Positions 17,341-26,565 of a DNA stretch of 37,785 nucleotides are shown piece by piece (positions within the stretch are counted from its first letter, which is position 1; every line of letters starts with the position of its first letter). Origin of the DNA: an uncultured Clostridia bacterium. Lineage in GTDB: Bacteria > Bacillota > Clostridia > Oscillospirales > Oscillospiraceae. Under the pieces are notes generated by a model, which did not search any database, was not told where the DNA came from, and saw only the letters and a program-made list of their open reading frames with translations. A program made the position numbers and the translations under genes. Where the stretch lies: assembly GCA_937858235.1 (NCBI GenBank), contig CALLZZ010000011.1:1-37785 (forward strand). Reading direction: 5' to 3'.

Positions 17341-18612
17341 TCACATCTCCATTTCTTTTGATTTCGATTTCTTTGTGCGTTCAGGCTCCTTTTTCGCTTT
17401 ATCCGGCGCAGCTTGAGCGTGTTCCTTGAGCTTGGCAAGGACAGAGGTCTTCTTAGGGGCAGCAGCATCTCTACGATCCATTGCTTTCCAGAGGTTTTCT
17501 GCCGGAGCATCCTCCACATAGGAACGAACGATTGACAGCCGTTCACGGAAAGGGACAGGATTTTTCCTGTCCGTGATGTCAGTCAAACTGACATCTTCAT
17601 TTGGAAAATCAACCTTGTCAACACGGACGGTTTTACCGTCCATATCCATCACCATTCCGACAGGGATGTAGTCCTCGGCCTTGAGGTGCTTGACTGTCTC
17701 CTGTCTGCCGTCCTCACCGGGCTGCGTGACAAGGACATCATTACCCTGTCCCCACAGCGCCTTGGCTTTTGCTGCCCATTGGTCATCATGGAATCCGGTC
17801 ACAGGAACCTGACCACCGCCTTCCAGCTCTTTCAGTAGGAGCTTTGAACCGAGTATGGGCGCTGCTTTCTTGGCGTCCTCGCCGTAAATCTCGAAGTAGC
17901 CATTCTGGGCAAAGCAGACAATCGCTTCGGGATGAGCCTCTTTGACAGTATTGTAGACAGTCTGCGCTTCAAGCAGCAAAACACCCAATTTTTCGGCCAC
18001 TCCATGCTGAACAGCAAGCTTGTGAATGTGTTCCTCGATACAGCCTGTCTTTGCATGGAAGCCGAGCTTGAAACGCTCGCGCCGGAGGATCATATCAAGC
18101 TCTTTGGCGTTTTCCGGTAAGTAGTTTATCGAGACGATTTCACCATGCTTTTCTTCCAGCGGGATTGCTTCGCGCCGGTAACTGCGGAAGGGCAGGTAAA
18201 ATGTAGCGTTGTCCTCGAAAGTGACGGCCATCTTCTCGACCGCAACAGTGAGCTTCTGCACCCGGTCCACATGAGCGTCATAGTCCAGTTCAATGAGGTT
18301 GCCCTTTATCTTGCCGCCTTCCTTGCCGGTGATTTCGACCGCGTAAGCAATTATCGGATCACCGGTCTGCTCATGGTAATACTCCCACACCTTATTCTCA
18401 AAGGAACCCTCCACATAGACTTCGCGCTCTGGCAGAAGATAGGTTCCGCTGGTACGGGACATCCACAGAAGGTGCTTATCTTCGGGAGATTGGGAATCGG
18501 CAAGGCTGTGAAGCAGCCCTGCATCCAGTTCAAAGTCCTCTTTGTAATTCTGTGTGTGGATGTCCATAATCTGACGAAGGGCATCCACAAGATCGATGTT
18601 TTCAAACTTCAT
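17341..18612 (-). CDS. Mobile-element protein with a MutS domain I-like segment
   Basis: The 423-residue protein is a cargo or helper protein of the conjugative module. Near residues 235-315 it has a stretch like the first domain of MutS (HPEAIVCFAQNGYFEIYGED, then GGGQVPVTGF and GNDVLVTQP), the DNA-contacting mismatch-recognition domain, but no MutS ATPase. The N-terminal 200 residues have no family that I recognise. The C-terminus is basic and low-complexity (KKEPERTKKSKSKEMEM), as in several neighbours. I chose ATG 18612 with GGAG 8 bases upstream. The start region overlaps the end of the ArdC-like gene. DNA binding is plausible; the role is unknown. Confidence 0.65.
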   Translation of the reverse strand: MKFENIDLVDALRQIMDIHTQNYKEDFELDAGLLHSLADSQSPEDKHLLWMSRTSGTYLLPEREVYVEGSFENKVWEYYHEQTGDPIIAYAVEITGKEGGKIKGNLIELDYDAHVDRVQKLTVAVEKMAVTFEDNATFYLPFRSYRREAIPLEEKHGEIVSINYLPENAKELDMILRRERFKLGFHAKTGCIEEHIHKLAVQHGVAEKLGVLLLEAQTVYNTVKEAHPEAIVCFAQNGYFEIYGEDAKKAAPILGSKLLLKELEGGGQVPVTGFHDDQWAAKAKALWGQGNDVLVTQPGEDGRQETVKHLKAEDYIPVGMVMDMDGKTVRVDKVDFPNEDVSLTDITDRKNPVPFRERLSIVRSYVEDAPAENLWKAMDRRDAAAPKKTSVLAKLKEHAQAAPDKAKKEPERTKKSKSKEMEM

Positions 18613-18617
18613 AGGCA

Positions 18618-20447
18618 TCACTCCAATCCGACATCGCGGGATTTCTGCTTGGCCGGAGCTTTTCGTTCAGGCTGACTCTTTGCCGCGGCCCGAAGCTGTT
18701 CCCGGATGGAGGGCTTTTCCCGCACGGCTTCCTGAGACTTTTCCTTGCCGATGTATTCCAGAGTAGGTGTCAGTTCGCGGTAGCAACCTTGCGTTTTTTT
18801 GGCAGAATGACGGCGATGAATGGCGAATATTGGCTCGCCGTCTCGGGTGACGGTGTTGCCATCAATCCTGACCTTGTATTCCAACATCACTTTGAAGGAC
18901 TGGTTGGACGAACGGTAAGTAGCCAGCATACCATCGTTGCGACCGGCAATCTGCGCTTTTAGCGTGTCCATGACGGCATCCTTGATTTTCTTTTCTTCTG
19001 GCGTAAGACGGTGTATCTTCGGCGAAGCCTGTTCCGGCTCATTGGGCGCAGCAGCTTCGGGAGCTTTCTCTGTAACAGCCGCTTTACTCTGTTCAGCCGG
19101 TGCCTGTTCCTGCGCCCTACCGATAGCTGTCTGCCGGACGAACTCTTCGGTAAAAAGACTGACCAAACCCGAATTTACGCCGTCCACAATGAGATAGGCG
19201 GCAGTATCCGGGCAAGCGTCCATGCCCTTTGCCCATTTCTTGCATTCCTGCGAGATGCGTCCGTCATGTGCTTTCTGCTGGATGGTATTCGCAAGGACAT
19301 AAGCCACCCGTTCAGGCGTGAACTTCTCAAGGATGCTCTTGACGGCGGACTCTGCCGCAAGGCGGTTGTTGCCGTAGTAATCGTTGATGACCTGTTCTAT
19401 CGTCTCTTTACAGGCCGTGTTTGCTTGCATCGAAATACGGTATGCGCCCAGTTCACCGGCTTCAAAGGCATAGGTTGCAGCTTCCCGATAAACCGGAATA
19501 TTGGCATCTCTCAGAGGCAAAGGAGCTTCCTGCTCTTTTTCTGCAAGCCGCTCTTTGAGCTTTTCATCAATGCCGGTGATCATCTCTGCCGCCGTTTTGC
19601 GGATCGTTTCCAGTGAACCTTTCAGCTCCTTCGTTTCCTTATCCGATGACCAACCAGCAATATAGCCAAAGGAATAGTCGGAGGTTTCAATGCCATACCG
19701 CTGACAAACGGTATAGGCGACGCTCTCTGCCTCGACCTCCTTTGTACGCCGGTCTTTCTTCTCTTCGGGAGCAACCTTTTCACCCAGAGCAACAGCGTGA
19801 AGCTTGGCATGGGCAATCTCATGGATCGCCGTCTTGATGTTCTGGATTTCACTCATGCCCTCTTGAATGGCAATGCGGTTCTCTACATGGGAGAAGTAAC
19901 CCTTTGCGCCATTGGGTATATTTTCAAAAGTAATGGGCACAGGAGACAGCTCCTTGAGGGCATCAAAAAAGGCGGCGTAGTTATCTACGCTGCCAGTCAG
20001 CTCATCCACTGCAATGTCAGGAAGCTCCTTGCCGTCTGTCTGCGAGACATCGAAGACGCTCACCACCTTGAAGGCCGGACGGCTGACTTCGACAGTTTCA
20101 GTAACAGGTTTGCCGTCCTTGTCGAGAACCGGTTTCTGCGTCACAGGATCAATCTTTTCCCGTTCTTCCTTCACCTTGTAAGGGGCGGGAGCAAGAATGC
20201 GAATCCCTTTCTCACCCTTCATAACATGACGGTCAAAATTGCGCTGCCATGCCGTGTAACCGGCGATCAGCGTTGCATCCGGCTTCTGCATGGCGATGAG
20301 CAGCGTGTTGTTGAACGAGTAGTTATAGAACTTGGACATCGTTGTCAGATACTCCTTGAACCGGTCAGATTCAAACAGCTCCTTGATGCCCTGTTCCAGC
20401 TTGTCGGTGATCTCCCGTACTTGCTGGGCGTTTCTGTTCTCAGCCAT
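18618..20447 (-). CDS. ArdC-like ssDNA-binding / ImmA-IrrE-type metallopeptidase with DUF3849
   Basis: The 609-residue protein begins with an ArdC-like N-terminal domain (residues about 1-140; MSKFYNYSFNNTLLIAMQKP, then GYTAWQRNFDRHVMKGEKGI). ArdC proteins bind single-stranded DNA and protect incoming plasmid DNA against restriction. A metallopeptidase site HEIAH lies near residue 210, with a Glu (EAESVAYTV) that can complete the zinc ligands. A DUF3849-like region follows (YREAATYAFEAGELGAYR), then a C-terminal domain and a basic tail. I chose ATG 20447 with GGAGG 6 bases upstream, in preference to TTG 20453. It sits between the PAPS-reductase-like gene and the MutS-I-like gene. Protection during transfer is the likely role. 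Confidence 0.82.
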   Translation of the reverse strand: MAENRNAQQVREITDKLEQGIKELFESDRFKEYLTTMSKFYNYSFNNTLLIAMQKPDATLIAGYTAWQRNFDRHVMKGEKGIRILAPAPYKVKEEREKIDPVTQKPVLDKDGKPVTETVEVSRPAFKVVSVFDVSQTDGKELPDIAVDELTGSVDNYAAFFDALKELSPVPITFENIPNGAKGYFSHVENRIAIQEGMSEIQNIKTAIHEIAHAKLHAVALGEKVAPEEKKDRRTKEVEAESVAYTVCQRYGIETSDYSFGYIAGWSSDKETKELKGSLETIRKTAAEMITGIDEKLKERLAEKEQEAPLPLRDANIPVYREAATYAFEAGELGAYRISMQANTACKETIEQVINDYYGNNRLAAESAVKSILEKFTPERVAYVLANTIQQKAHDGRISQECKKWAKGMDACPDTAAYLIVDGVNSGLVSLFTEEFVRQTAIGRAQEQAPAEQSKAAVTEKAPEAAAPNEPEQASPKIHRLTPEEKKIKDAVMDTLKAQIAGRNDGMLATYRSSNQSFKVMLEYKVRIDGNTVTRDGEPIFAIHRRHSAKKTQGCYRELTPTLEYIGKEKSQEAVREKPSIREQLRAAAKSQPERKAPAKQKSRDVGLE

Positions 20448-20462
20448 TTTCAACCTCCAATC

Positions 20463-21218
20463 TTACTGGTTTGAAATAGAAAACTCCGGCTGGGGTTCGC
20501 TCATAAGGCGAGCTTTTACCTCAGACGGAGTTTCCGTTCTGGTCAATCGACGATGATATAGATTATCTGTGTGTTCCCACTCAATGAGCTTATCAAACAA
20601 TTCAGGGTGCTGGTTGACCATGTGGGCGAGTTCGGAATTGGATGCGTTCGGGCAGAACCAACAGCCGTTGCGCTTGGAGTGCTGGTAACAGGGAGAGAGC
20701 ATATCGTATTTTTCACACAGCCGCCAAGCATCCGCTTCCGTCATGCCATACTTGGCAAGCAGACTGATGTCTTTCTCCTGATTCAGTCTCGCAAGACGCT
20801 TCGGCTCGTCCGAAGCAATGCCTACATAGCTGCGGGTATCATCAGGTAGAGACTTATGATATTTGCGAAGGGGAGGCATTTTGCAGTCCCGATTTACCGC
20901 ACACTTTCCCGGCCAGACAAAACCTCGAATCAGCCCCTCATAGGGGCCGCGCACGATAACATGGTGGAATACATCATCATAGGTTTTGTTCACCCGCAAC
21001 ACGGAGAATTTACAGCTAAGCTCTTTTTCCACAAACGGTTTAAGCTTATGGTAAATGAAGTCCCGATGCTCAGGAACTTCGCCGCTGGTGTTCTGATCGA
21101 ACATCACCTCACTGTATATGACCTCATCCAACGGCTCGTTTTTCTCCGCAGCAAGAAGAATGGTTGCTACGCTGTCCTTGCCCCCGCTGCATGAGGCAAT
21201 ATATCGCGGGCGCGTCAT
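20463..21218 (-). CDS. PAPS-reductase-family ATP pyrophosphatase
   Basis: The 251-residue protein has the PP-loop SGGKDS at residues 10-15, used by PAPS reductases and related ATP pyrophosphatases to adenylate a substrate. Cys residues are grouped as C-x5-C (KCAVNRDCK) and C-x8-C-x2-C (CYQHSKRNGCWFC), which could hold an iron-sulfur cluster or zinc. Its ATG overlaps the topB stop as ATGA, so it is co-translated with a conjugation gene. Sulfate assimilation is unlikely in this context. DndC, the phosphorothioation enzyme, is of the same superfamily, so a role in DNA or RNA modification is possible, but no dndB/D/E partners are present. The family call is good and the substrate unknown. Confidence 0.82.
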   Translation of the reverse strand: MTRPRYIASCSGGKDSVATILLAAEKNEPLDEVIYSEVMFDQNTSGEVPEHRDFIYHKLKPFVEKELSCKFSVLRVNKTYDDVFHHVIVRGPYEGLIRGFVWPGKCAVNRDCKMPPLRKYHKSLPDDTRSYVGIASDEPKRLARLNQEKDISLLAKYGMTEADAWRLCEKYDMLSPCYQHSKRNGCWFCPNASNSELAHMVNQHPELFDKLIEWEHTDNLYHRRLTRTETPSEVKARLMSEPQPEFSISNQ

Positions 21219-23296
21219 CGGTCAAACTCCATCTTGAAGCTGACATATTTGCCTCCGGTATCATCCAGCCTAATCACCGCATCGTAGAGCTGCGGCCTCT
21301 TCGGGGTATAAAGCCCTGTGACCTTGCACCAGCCCTTATCCAGCAGCTCGGCAGCGATCTTCTTGGTCAGCTTCTTTTTCTTGGATGCGAAGAACTTATT
21401 GTCCTCCCACATACAGAAAGAGCACTCTCTATTGGAGCAGTAGTAGTTGCCTTTGCCCACATAGACCGGCGAACCGCAGCGCGGGCATTTGCCGATGCTC
21501 TCCCGGCCAGAATCGAAGCGGTTTGCCTCAGCGTCAGAGAGGAACGGATAGGCTTTGACCAGCCCGGATGTCATCTCCACGATACCGGAGAGGAACTTGT
21601 CCGCGTTCGCATTGCCACGCTCAATCTGCATCAGGGTGTTTTCCCATTCCGCTGTCATGGAGGGAGAAGTGATCTGCTCCGGCAGGACACAAACGAGGTT
21701 GTTTCCGTCCTTCGTCGGCACAAGGGACTTGCCCTTGCGCTCGACAAAACCGCCCTTGACCAGCTTTTCAATGATACCGGCGCGGGTAGCAGGAGTTCCA
21801 AGCCCCTTCTTTTCAGTATCATCGTCGAACTCAGAGTTTCCCGCAGTCTCCATTGCCGACAGAAGGGAATCCTCTGTATAAGGCTTCGGCGGGGATGTGT
21901 AATGCTCGGTGACGCTGACATCGACAGAAGTAAGAATGTCATCCTTGTATTCATCCTTGTATAAGGTAGGAAGTGTGTGTTCCGGCTCTTCCTTTTCCTT
22001 GCTTTTGAGTGTCCCCTTGAATCGCCGCTCAACTGCTTTCCAGCCATCCTGCACGATTGTTTTGCCCTTGGCCTTGAACTCATATCCCTCACAGGTGAGC
22101 GTTACCGAAGTCTCGTCGTAAGTGTGCTTCTCACCGGTAGCGCACAAAAGACGCATGGCAACAAGCTGGATGATTTTCTGTTCCGTTTCCGGCAGCCCGG
22201 CGAGATCCTGCTTTTCAAGCTGGACGGTCGGGATAATGGCGTGATGGTCAGTGACCTTGGCGTTGTTGGTAACGCGCCCGATGTCCGGCTCATGGGCGAT
22301 GCCCTCAAAGAGCGGCAGCTTTCGGCAAACAATGCCAATCACCTGACGGGCGGTGCCCTCCATATCCTTCGTAATAAACTGGCTGTCCGTTCTGGGATAA
22401 GTGAGCAGCTTTTTCTCGTAGAGGGACTGCACCAGATCAAGCGTCTGCTGTGCGGTAAAGCCATAGTAACGGTTTGCTTCCCGCTGCAAGGTGGTCAGAT
22501 CGTAAAGCTTCGGGGGATTGACCGTCTTCGTCTCCTTCTTGAGAGAAGAAACGACGGCTTGCTTTTTGTCGCAAGCCGCCGCAATCGTATTTGCTTCATC
22601 TTCGGTTTTGACCTTCTCCAAGTCCGCTGTCAGGCCATCCTTGCTGATATGGACATTGAAGTATTTCTCCTTGTGGAAGGTGGAAATTTTCCCATCACGC
22701 TCCACCAGCATTGCCAGCGTAGGCGTTTGGACGCGCCCGACCACCAGCTTCTTGTGATAGAGCGTCGAGAACAGCCTTGTACCGTTGATGCCGACAATCC
22801 AGTCCGCCTTAGAACGGGCAAGGGCAGCTTCGTAAAGACGGTCATATTCGCTGCTGTCCCGCAGATGGGCAAAGCCTTCGCGGATCGCTTCGTCTTCCAA
22901 GGAACTGATCCACAGGCGCTTAAAGGGCTTCGTGCAACCGGCTTTGTTGTAAACCAGCCGGAAAATCAGTTCACCCTCGCGCCCTGCATCGGTGGCGCAG
23001 ACAAGCTCGGTCACACGCTTATCGCGCATGAGGTCGCACAGCACCTTGAACTGCTTCTGTTTGTCCTTCGGGACTTCAAACAGCCATTCCTCCGGAACGA
23101 TGGGGAGATCGCTGTACCGCCATTTGGCAAAGCGTTCATCGTAGGAGCTTGCATCCGCAAGCCCCACAAGATGACCGACACACCATGAAACGATGTAGTT
23201 ATTCCCTTCGAGATAGCCGTCCTTACGGGAAGAAGCGCCCAGCACCTTCCCGATGGCTGCTCCTACGCTCGGTTTTTCCGCAATCACTAAGATCAA
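21215..23296 (-). CDS. topB: DNA topoisomerase III (type IA), element-encoded
   Basis: Type IA topoisomerases cut one DNA strand through a tyrosine and are common in Tn1549-type elements, where they probably help process transferred DNA. The 693-residue protein has the Toprim start (LVIAEKPS), the acidic Toprim motif (ATDAGREGEL, residues 101-110), the active-site Tyr300 (LLTYPRTDSQ) and a C-terminal zinc ribbon (CPRCGSPVYVG, then YCSNREC). The start is TTG, overlapping the DUF4366 stop as TTGA; no better start exists because the conserved N-terminus begins right there. Length fits the TopB group. Confidence 0.94.
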   Translation of the reverse strand: MILVIAEKPSVGAAIGKVLGASSRKDGYLEGNNYIVSWCVGHLVGLADASSYDERFAKWRYSDLPIVPEEWLFEVPKDKQKQFKVLCDLMRDKRVTELVCATDAGREGELIFRLVYNKAGCTKPFKRLWISSLEDEAIREGFAHLRDSSEYDRLYEAALARSKADWIVGINGTRLFSTLYHKKLVVGRVQTPTLAMLVERDGKISTFHKEKYFNVHISKDGLTADLEKVKTEDEANTIAAACDKKQAVVSSLKKETKTVNPPKLYDLTTLQREANRYYGFTAQQTLDLVQSLYEKKLLTYPRTDSQFITKDMEGTARQVIGIVCRKLPLFEGIAHEPDIGRVTNNAKVTDHHAIIPTVQLEKQDLAGLPETEQKIIQLVAMRLLCATGEKHTYDETSVTLTCEGYEFKAKGKTIVQDGWKAVERRFKGTLKSKEKEEPEHTLPTLYKDEYKDDILTSVDVSVTEHYTSPPKPYTEDSLLSAMETAGNSEFDDDTEKKGLGTPATRAGIIEKLVKGGFVERKGKSLVPTKDGNNLVCVLPEQITSPSMTAEWENTLMQIERGNANADKFLSGIVEMTSGLVKAYPFLSDAEANRFDSGRESIGKCPRCGSPVYVGKGNYYCSNRECSFCMWEDNKFFASKKKKLTKKIAAELLDKGWCKVTGLYTPKRPQLYDAVIRLDDTGGKYVSFKMEFDR

Positions 23297-24102
23297 ATTG
23301 TTTCCTCCGTTTCTTCGGTTTCTTCCTCGTCAGCCTCATCGTCCGCAATGACAGGCTCTTCGTCTTCGTTGATATACGGCTCTTCTTCGTAGCCCTCGTC
23401 ATCAAAGAATTCCAGATCCTCGTCCTTCTGCTTTTTGCCGCGCACAAACTTGAAGTAGTAATACGCAGCGCCGCCAATACCGACCACAGCAATGATACCG
23501 ATGATCAAAGCGATATTCGGAGAAGTGCTTTCCGGCTCTTCGGGTACTTCGGTTTCCTCACCCTCGACCGGCTCTTCCGGCTCAGGCACAGCACCGGTAC
23601 ATTCGCTCATATTTGTTTTGCAGACAGGGCATTCCGTATTGACTGCACCGACCTCACAGCGGGTATCACAGTTACAGGTGGTAAGCGAAGATGCCGTTTC
23701 TTCATCCAACAGGGCAAGCAGATCAGCCTCATCCACCATGTTGAGGAAGTAAGTCTGATACTGTTCCTCTTCTTCATTGATGGGCGCATCGTAGTCGATC
23801 ACGATATAAAAGGTATTTCCGGTTTTTGTCTGTACCGTGATGAACTGCTTATTTGTCGCCTTGTCATAGAGCAGATCGCGGGTATAGGCGTTGCCTTCAT
23901 CATCAATCGGCTCTCCTTCATACGGCTCAGGCTCTTCGGGGGATGCCGATTCCGGTGTTGCCTCGGGCTGGGTCGCCTCAGTCACAGGAAGCTCCTGTTC
24001 CGTATCATCCGCATAGGCAAAGGCCGGTACGGTAAACGAGAAGCAGAGCGTGAAACATAGTGCAAGTGCTGCCAGAAGGCGGATTCCTTTTTTCTTAGTC
24101 AT
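23293..24102 (-). CDS. DUF4366-like membrane-anchored surface protein
   Basis: The 269-residue protein has a signal peptide (LLAALALCFTLCFSFTVPAFA), an external part with Cys pairs (CNCDTRC, CPVCKTNMSEC), a Pro/Glu-rich stalk, a C-terminal membrane helix (NIALIIGIIAVVGIGGAAYY) and a very acidic cytoplasmic tail. This is the DUF4366 family of Tn1549/CTn elements. It is probably a surface component of the transfer apparatus. The start has AGGAGG upstream and overlaps the end of the DUF4315 gene, and topB starts within its stop. Confidence 0.82.
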   Translation of the reverse strand: MTKKKGIRLLAALALCFTLCFSFTVPAFAYADDTEQELPVTEATQPEATPESASPEEPEPYEGEPIDDEGNAYTRDLLYDKATNKQFITVQTKTGNTFYIVIDYDAPINEEEEQYQTYFLNMVDEADLLALLDEETASSLTTCNCDTRCEVGAVNTECPVCKTNMSECTGAVPEPEEPVEGEETEVPEEPESTSPNIALIIGIIAVVGIGGAAYYYFKFVRGKKQKDEDLEFFDDEGYEEEPYINEDEEPVIADDEADEEETEETEETI

Positions 24103-24343
24103 TGTCTGTCACCTCCTGTTGGGTAGTAGTGGAGTGCTTTTCCGTTTTGCCGTCCTTCATCGCGGCGAGGAACGCCATGATCTGATCCTTGTCCATGACC
24201 ATCGCACGGACAGTGTTGACGATTTCAAGGTTTTCCAATTCAGTTTTCTTGTCGTACAGCTCTTTGAGCTGCCCCTGCAGGTCCTCGACCTTCTTTTCGG
24301 TTTTGGCGATTTCTGCGCAAACCTTCTGATATTTCGGGTTCAT
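24095..24343 (-). CDS. DUF4315-like small coiled-coil protein
   Basis: The 82-residue protein starts MNPKYQKVCAEIAKTEKKVE and is mostly a coiled coil (VEDLQGQLKELYDKKTELE). It matches the DUF4315 family that sits between the NlpC/P60 gene and the DUF4366 gene in Tn1549-type elements. I chose ATG 24343 with AAGGAG 7 bases upstream; the frame extends further upstream into the neighbour but without a better start. Role in transfer is unknown. Confidence 0.82.
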   Translation of the reverse strand: MNPKYQKVCAEIAKTEKKVEDLQGQLKELYDKKTELENLEIVNTVRAMVMDKDQIMAFLAAMKDGKTEKHSTTTQQEVTDND

Positions 24344-24360
24344 AAAAACGCTCCTTTCGC

Positions 24361-26565
24361 TTAGTAGTTGGGTCTTCCAAAGGCATAAAAGTGAGACTGC
24401 CAATAGGAAGTGTTGATAGATGTGTACTGGATGGGGTCGCCGCAGTGCAACATCACATTGTCGCCCACATAGATGCCCACATGGGAAACACCCGGCGTAT
24501 CGTATGTGCCGACAAAGAAGACCAGATCACCCGGCTTCGCATCGGCGCTGGAAACGGGCGAGCACACATTATATAGCCCCTGTGCCCCCAGCCGTCCGGT
24601 ATTGACAAGGCCGCTGTTCGTCAGGACATAGCTGACGAAGCCCGAACAGTCAAAGGAAGTGGACGGGTTTGAGCCGCCCCACACATAGGGATAGCCAAGG
24701 TACTTCTCAGCCTCCGCAATGAGGGTTGCGAACTTCTCATCCGTCAGATATTCCACATTGACTGTATAGTCATCCGGTGGGTTTTCAATGTACTTGTCCA
24801 CATAACCGGAACCGGGAAATAAATCCTCGCGGTTGCCCAGCGTTGACATATAGGCCGAGTACATAGAGAGCTGATCTTCATTCATGATGTACACAGGCAA
24901 ATGGGAAAGGTCAAAGTTTTCCAGCGTAACGGTACAGATGTAGTAGTTGTACGGGACTTCGACCTCATAGGTATAAGTTTCCGTGCTGGTTTCACCGGTT
25001 TCTGGATCGGTGACAGTCGTTGTCCCGGTACGGGTCTCTGTCCGGTAGCGTACCTCAACCTCCACATTTTCGGTGAGGATATATTGCTGGTCAAAGAGCG
25101 TTTGAAGACGCCCCTGAACTTCGTCCAGCGTGAACTCTCCCTCATTGAAGGCGGATAGAATGGAGATCAGCACATAGGGATCGTGCTCAATCGCGTCAAG
25201 GTCAAAGTGGTACTCGTCGTAGTCATGTGTGCTCTCGTAGTTATCCAGATAAGATTGCAGTTCCGCCTCCATCTGACAATACTGTGCCTCCGCACCCTTC
25301 ATGGCATCGTCCTCGCTGAGGTAGGAAGTGGCGATCACAGAAGAAGTCGTAGAGGTAAACATTGCCGTGCAGGAGCTAATCCCGGCAGACAACAGGATCA
25401 GGATCATCAGACCTACGCCCAGCCACGCAAAGACCTTTTTGTTCTTGGCGATAAAGTCCTTTACCTTATCCGACGCTTTCTCCCGGACGGTTTTACCGGT
25501 GGACTTGGTGGCGGTGGAGGCAGTTTGCTCCCCGGCCTTGCGAGCCGCAGCGTATTCCTTCTTGATGTGCTGCTTCTGGTAGTGCTTATTCATATTGGCA
25601 CGGGAAACCTTCATCTCAGGATTTTCGGCAACCGTCTTCTCAAAATGGAGCTTCCGGTCAGCGGCCTCGGCCTTCTGTTCCAACTTGGACACCTTCTCGA
25701 AAGGCTTGTTTGCACTGCGCTCTGTATGATGCTGGTAGTGGCGGACAACGGACTCGGCGGCAATCTCCGTCTTATGGGCGGCTTCCACACCGGAGTTTTC
25801 CTGCTCAACCTCATGGATTTTGCCGTGAATGCCAGAGGCAAGAGTATCGCCGACCTTACGGACGGTCTTGTCTGCCTCAAACTGCAATTTGCTCTGTCCC
25901 TTGGGGACTTTCAGCTCGTCTTCAAAGTAGAGGCGGGTTTTGCCTTTACCGGTTTCCTCGTCAAAGACGCGCTCTTTTTTCAGCACCTTCTTGGTGGGCA
26001 GCTTCTCACGGGCGGCATCCAGACGCTCATGCGCCTTCTGAGATTTTCGCTCCAACCGTTCAATCCGCCGGGAAGCTGGGGCATCGCCGTCAAGATCCGG
26101 CATCTCTGCGGAGGTTTCCGCCGCTCTTTCCAGAACGGACTCTCCATCAATCTGCCTTTCAGCGCGAGGTCTGCTGACCTTGCCGGTGACAGCGGTATCG
26201 GCAAATGCTTTTCCGTAGTCAACGGAATGGGCGCGGTATGTCTCAGAGTGCAGAGTGTAAGATGTGGGATCATCGCTGACGGGCAGATCACCCGGCTTGT
26301 ACTCTTGCGCCGCATCTGCGGACTGTGTTTCGGCCTGAGCCTGACTCTCTGCGTCTTCCAGCTCATCAGGACGAAGCTGCCGCCGCTTCCTGACCTCTTC
26401 GGTCAGATCACCGGTTTCTGCGTCATGAGGCGCGACAAGCTGGGCATCTTCAAGGCGCTTCGACACCTTTTCCGAAGTGCCTTCCGTGAGGTTTTCTTCC
26501 ACAGCGCCGTCTCTGGTCATCCGCAGGACAACCCGGTCTTTGGGCTTCAATTCATCATGAGGCAT
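24361..26565 (-). CDS. NlpC/P60 cell-wall hydrolase of the conjugation machinery (CD1108-like)
   Basis: The 734-residue protein opens the peptidoglycan for the transfer channel. Residues 1-370 are charged and helical, then a membrane helix follows near 375-395 (LGVGLMILILLSAGISS), and the C-terminal half is outside the cell. The NlpC/P60 domain takes the last 130 residues, with the catalytic Cys640 (FDCSGFVSY) and a His near 690 (GVSHVGIYVG); GYPYVWGGSNP is the usual lead-in. A Tyr/Thr-rich region with repeats of TGTTTVTDPETGETSTETYT type joins membrane and catalytic parts. The ATG overlaps the methylase stop (TGATG). Family order and length fit the CD1108 group. Confidence 0.9.
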   Translation of the reverse strand: MPHDELKPKDRVVLRMTRDGAVEENLTEGTSEKVSKRLEDAQLVAPHDAETGDLTEEVRKRRQLRPDELEDAESQAQAETQSADAAQEYKPGDLPVSDDPTSYTLHSETYRAHSVDYGKAFADTAVTGKVSRPRAERQIDGESVLERAAETSAEMPDLDGDAPASRRIERLERKSQKAHERLDAAREKLPTKKVLKKERVFDEETGKGKTRLYFEDELKVPKGQSKLQFEADKTVRKVGDTLASGIHGKIHEVEQENSGVEAAHKTEIAAESVVRHYQHHTERSANKPFEKVSKLEQKAEAADRKLHFEKTVAENPEMKVSRANMNKHYQKQHIKKEYAAARKAGEQTASTATKSTGKTVREKASDKVKDFIAKNKKVFAWLGVGLMILILLSAGISSCTAMFTSTTSSVIATSYLSEDDAMKGAEAQYCQMEAELQSYLDNYESTHDYDEYHFDLDAIEHDPYVLISILSAFNEGEFTLDEVQGRLQTLFDQQYILTENVEVEVRYRTETRTGTTTVTDPETGETSTETYTYEVEVPYNYYICTVTLENFDLSHLPVYIMNEDQLSMYSAYMSTLGNREDLFPGSGYVDKYIENPPDDYTVNVEYLTDEKFATLIAEAEKYLGYPYVWGGSNPSTSFDCSGFVSYVLTNSGLVNTGRLGAQGLYNVCSPVSSADAKPGDLVFFVGTYDTPGVSHVGIYVGDNVMLHCGDPIQYTSINTSYWQSHFYAFGRPNY

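Noticed and set aside
20463..21218. A full Dnd phosphorothioation system
   Set aside because: Only one PAPS-reductase-like gene is present; no DndA, B, D or E partners are seen.
21977..23188. 403-codon + strand frame antisense to topB
   Set aside because: topB has all type IA motifs; the antisense product has no recognisable feature.
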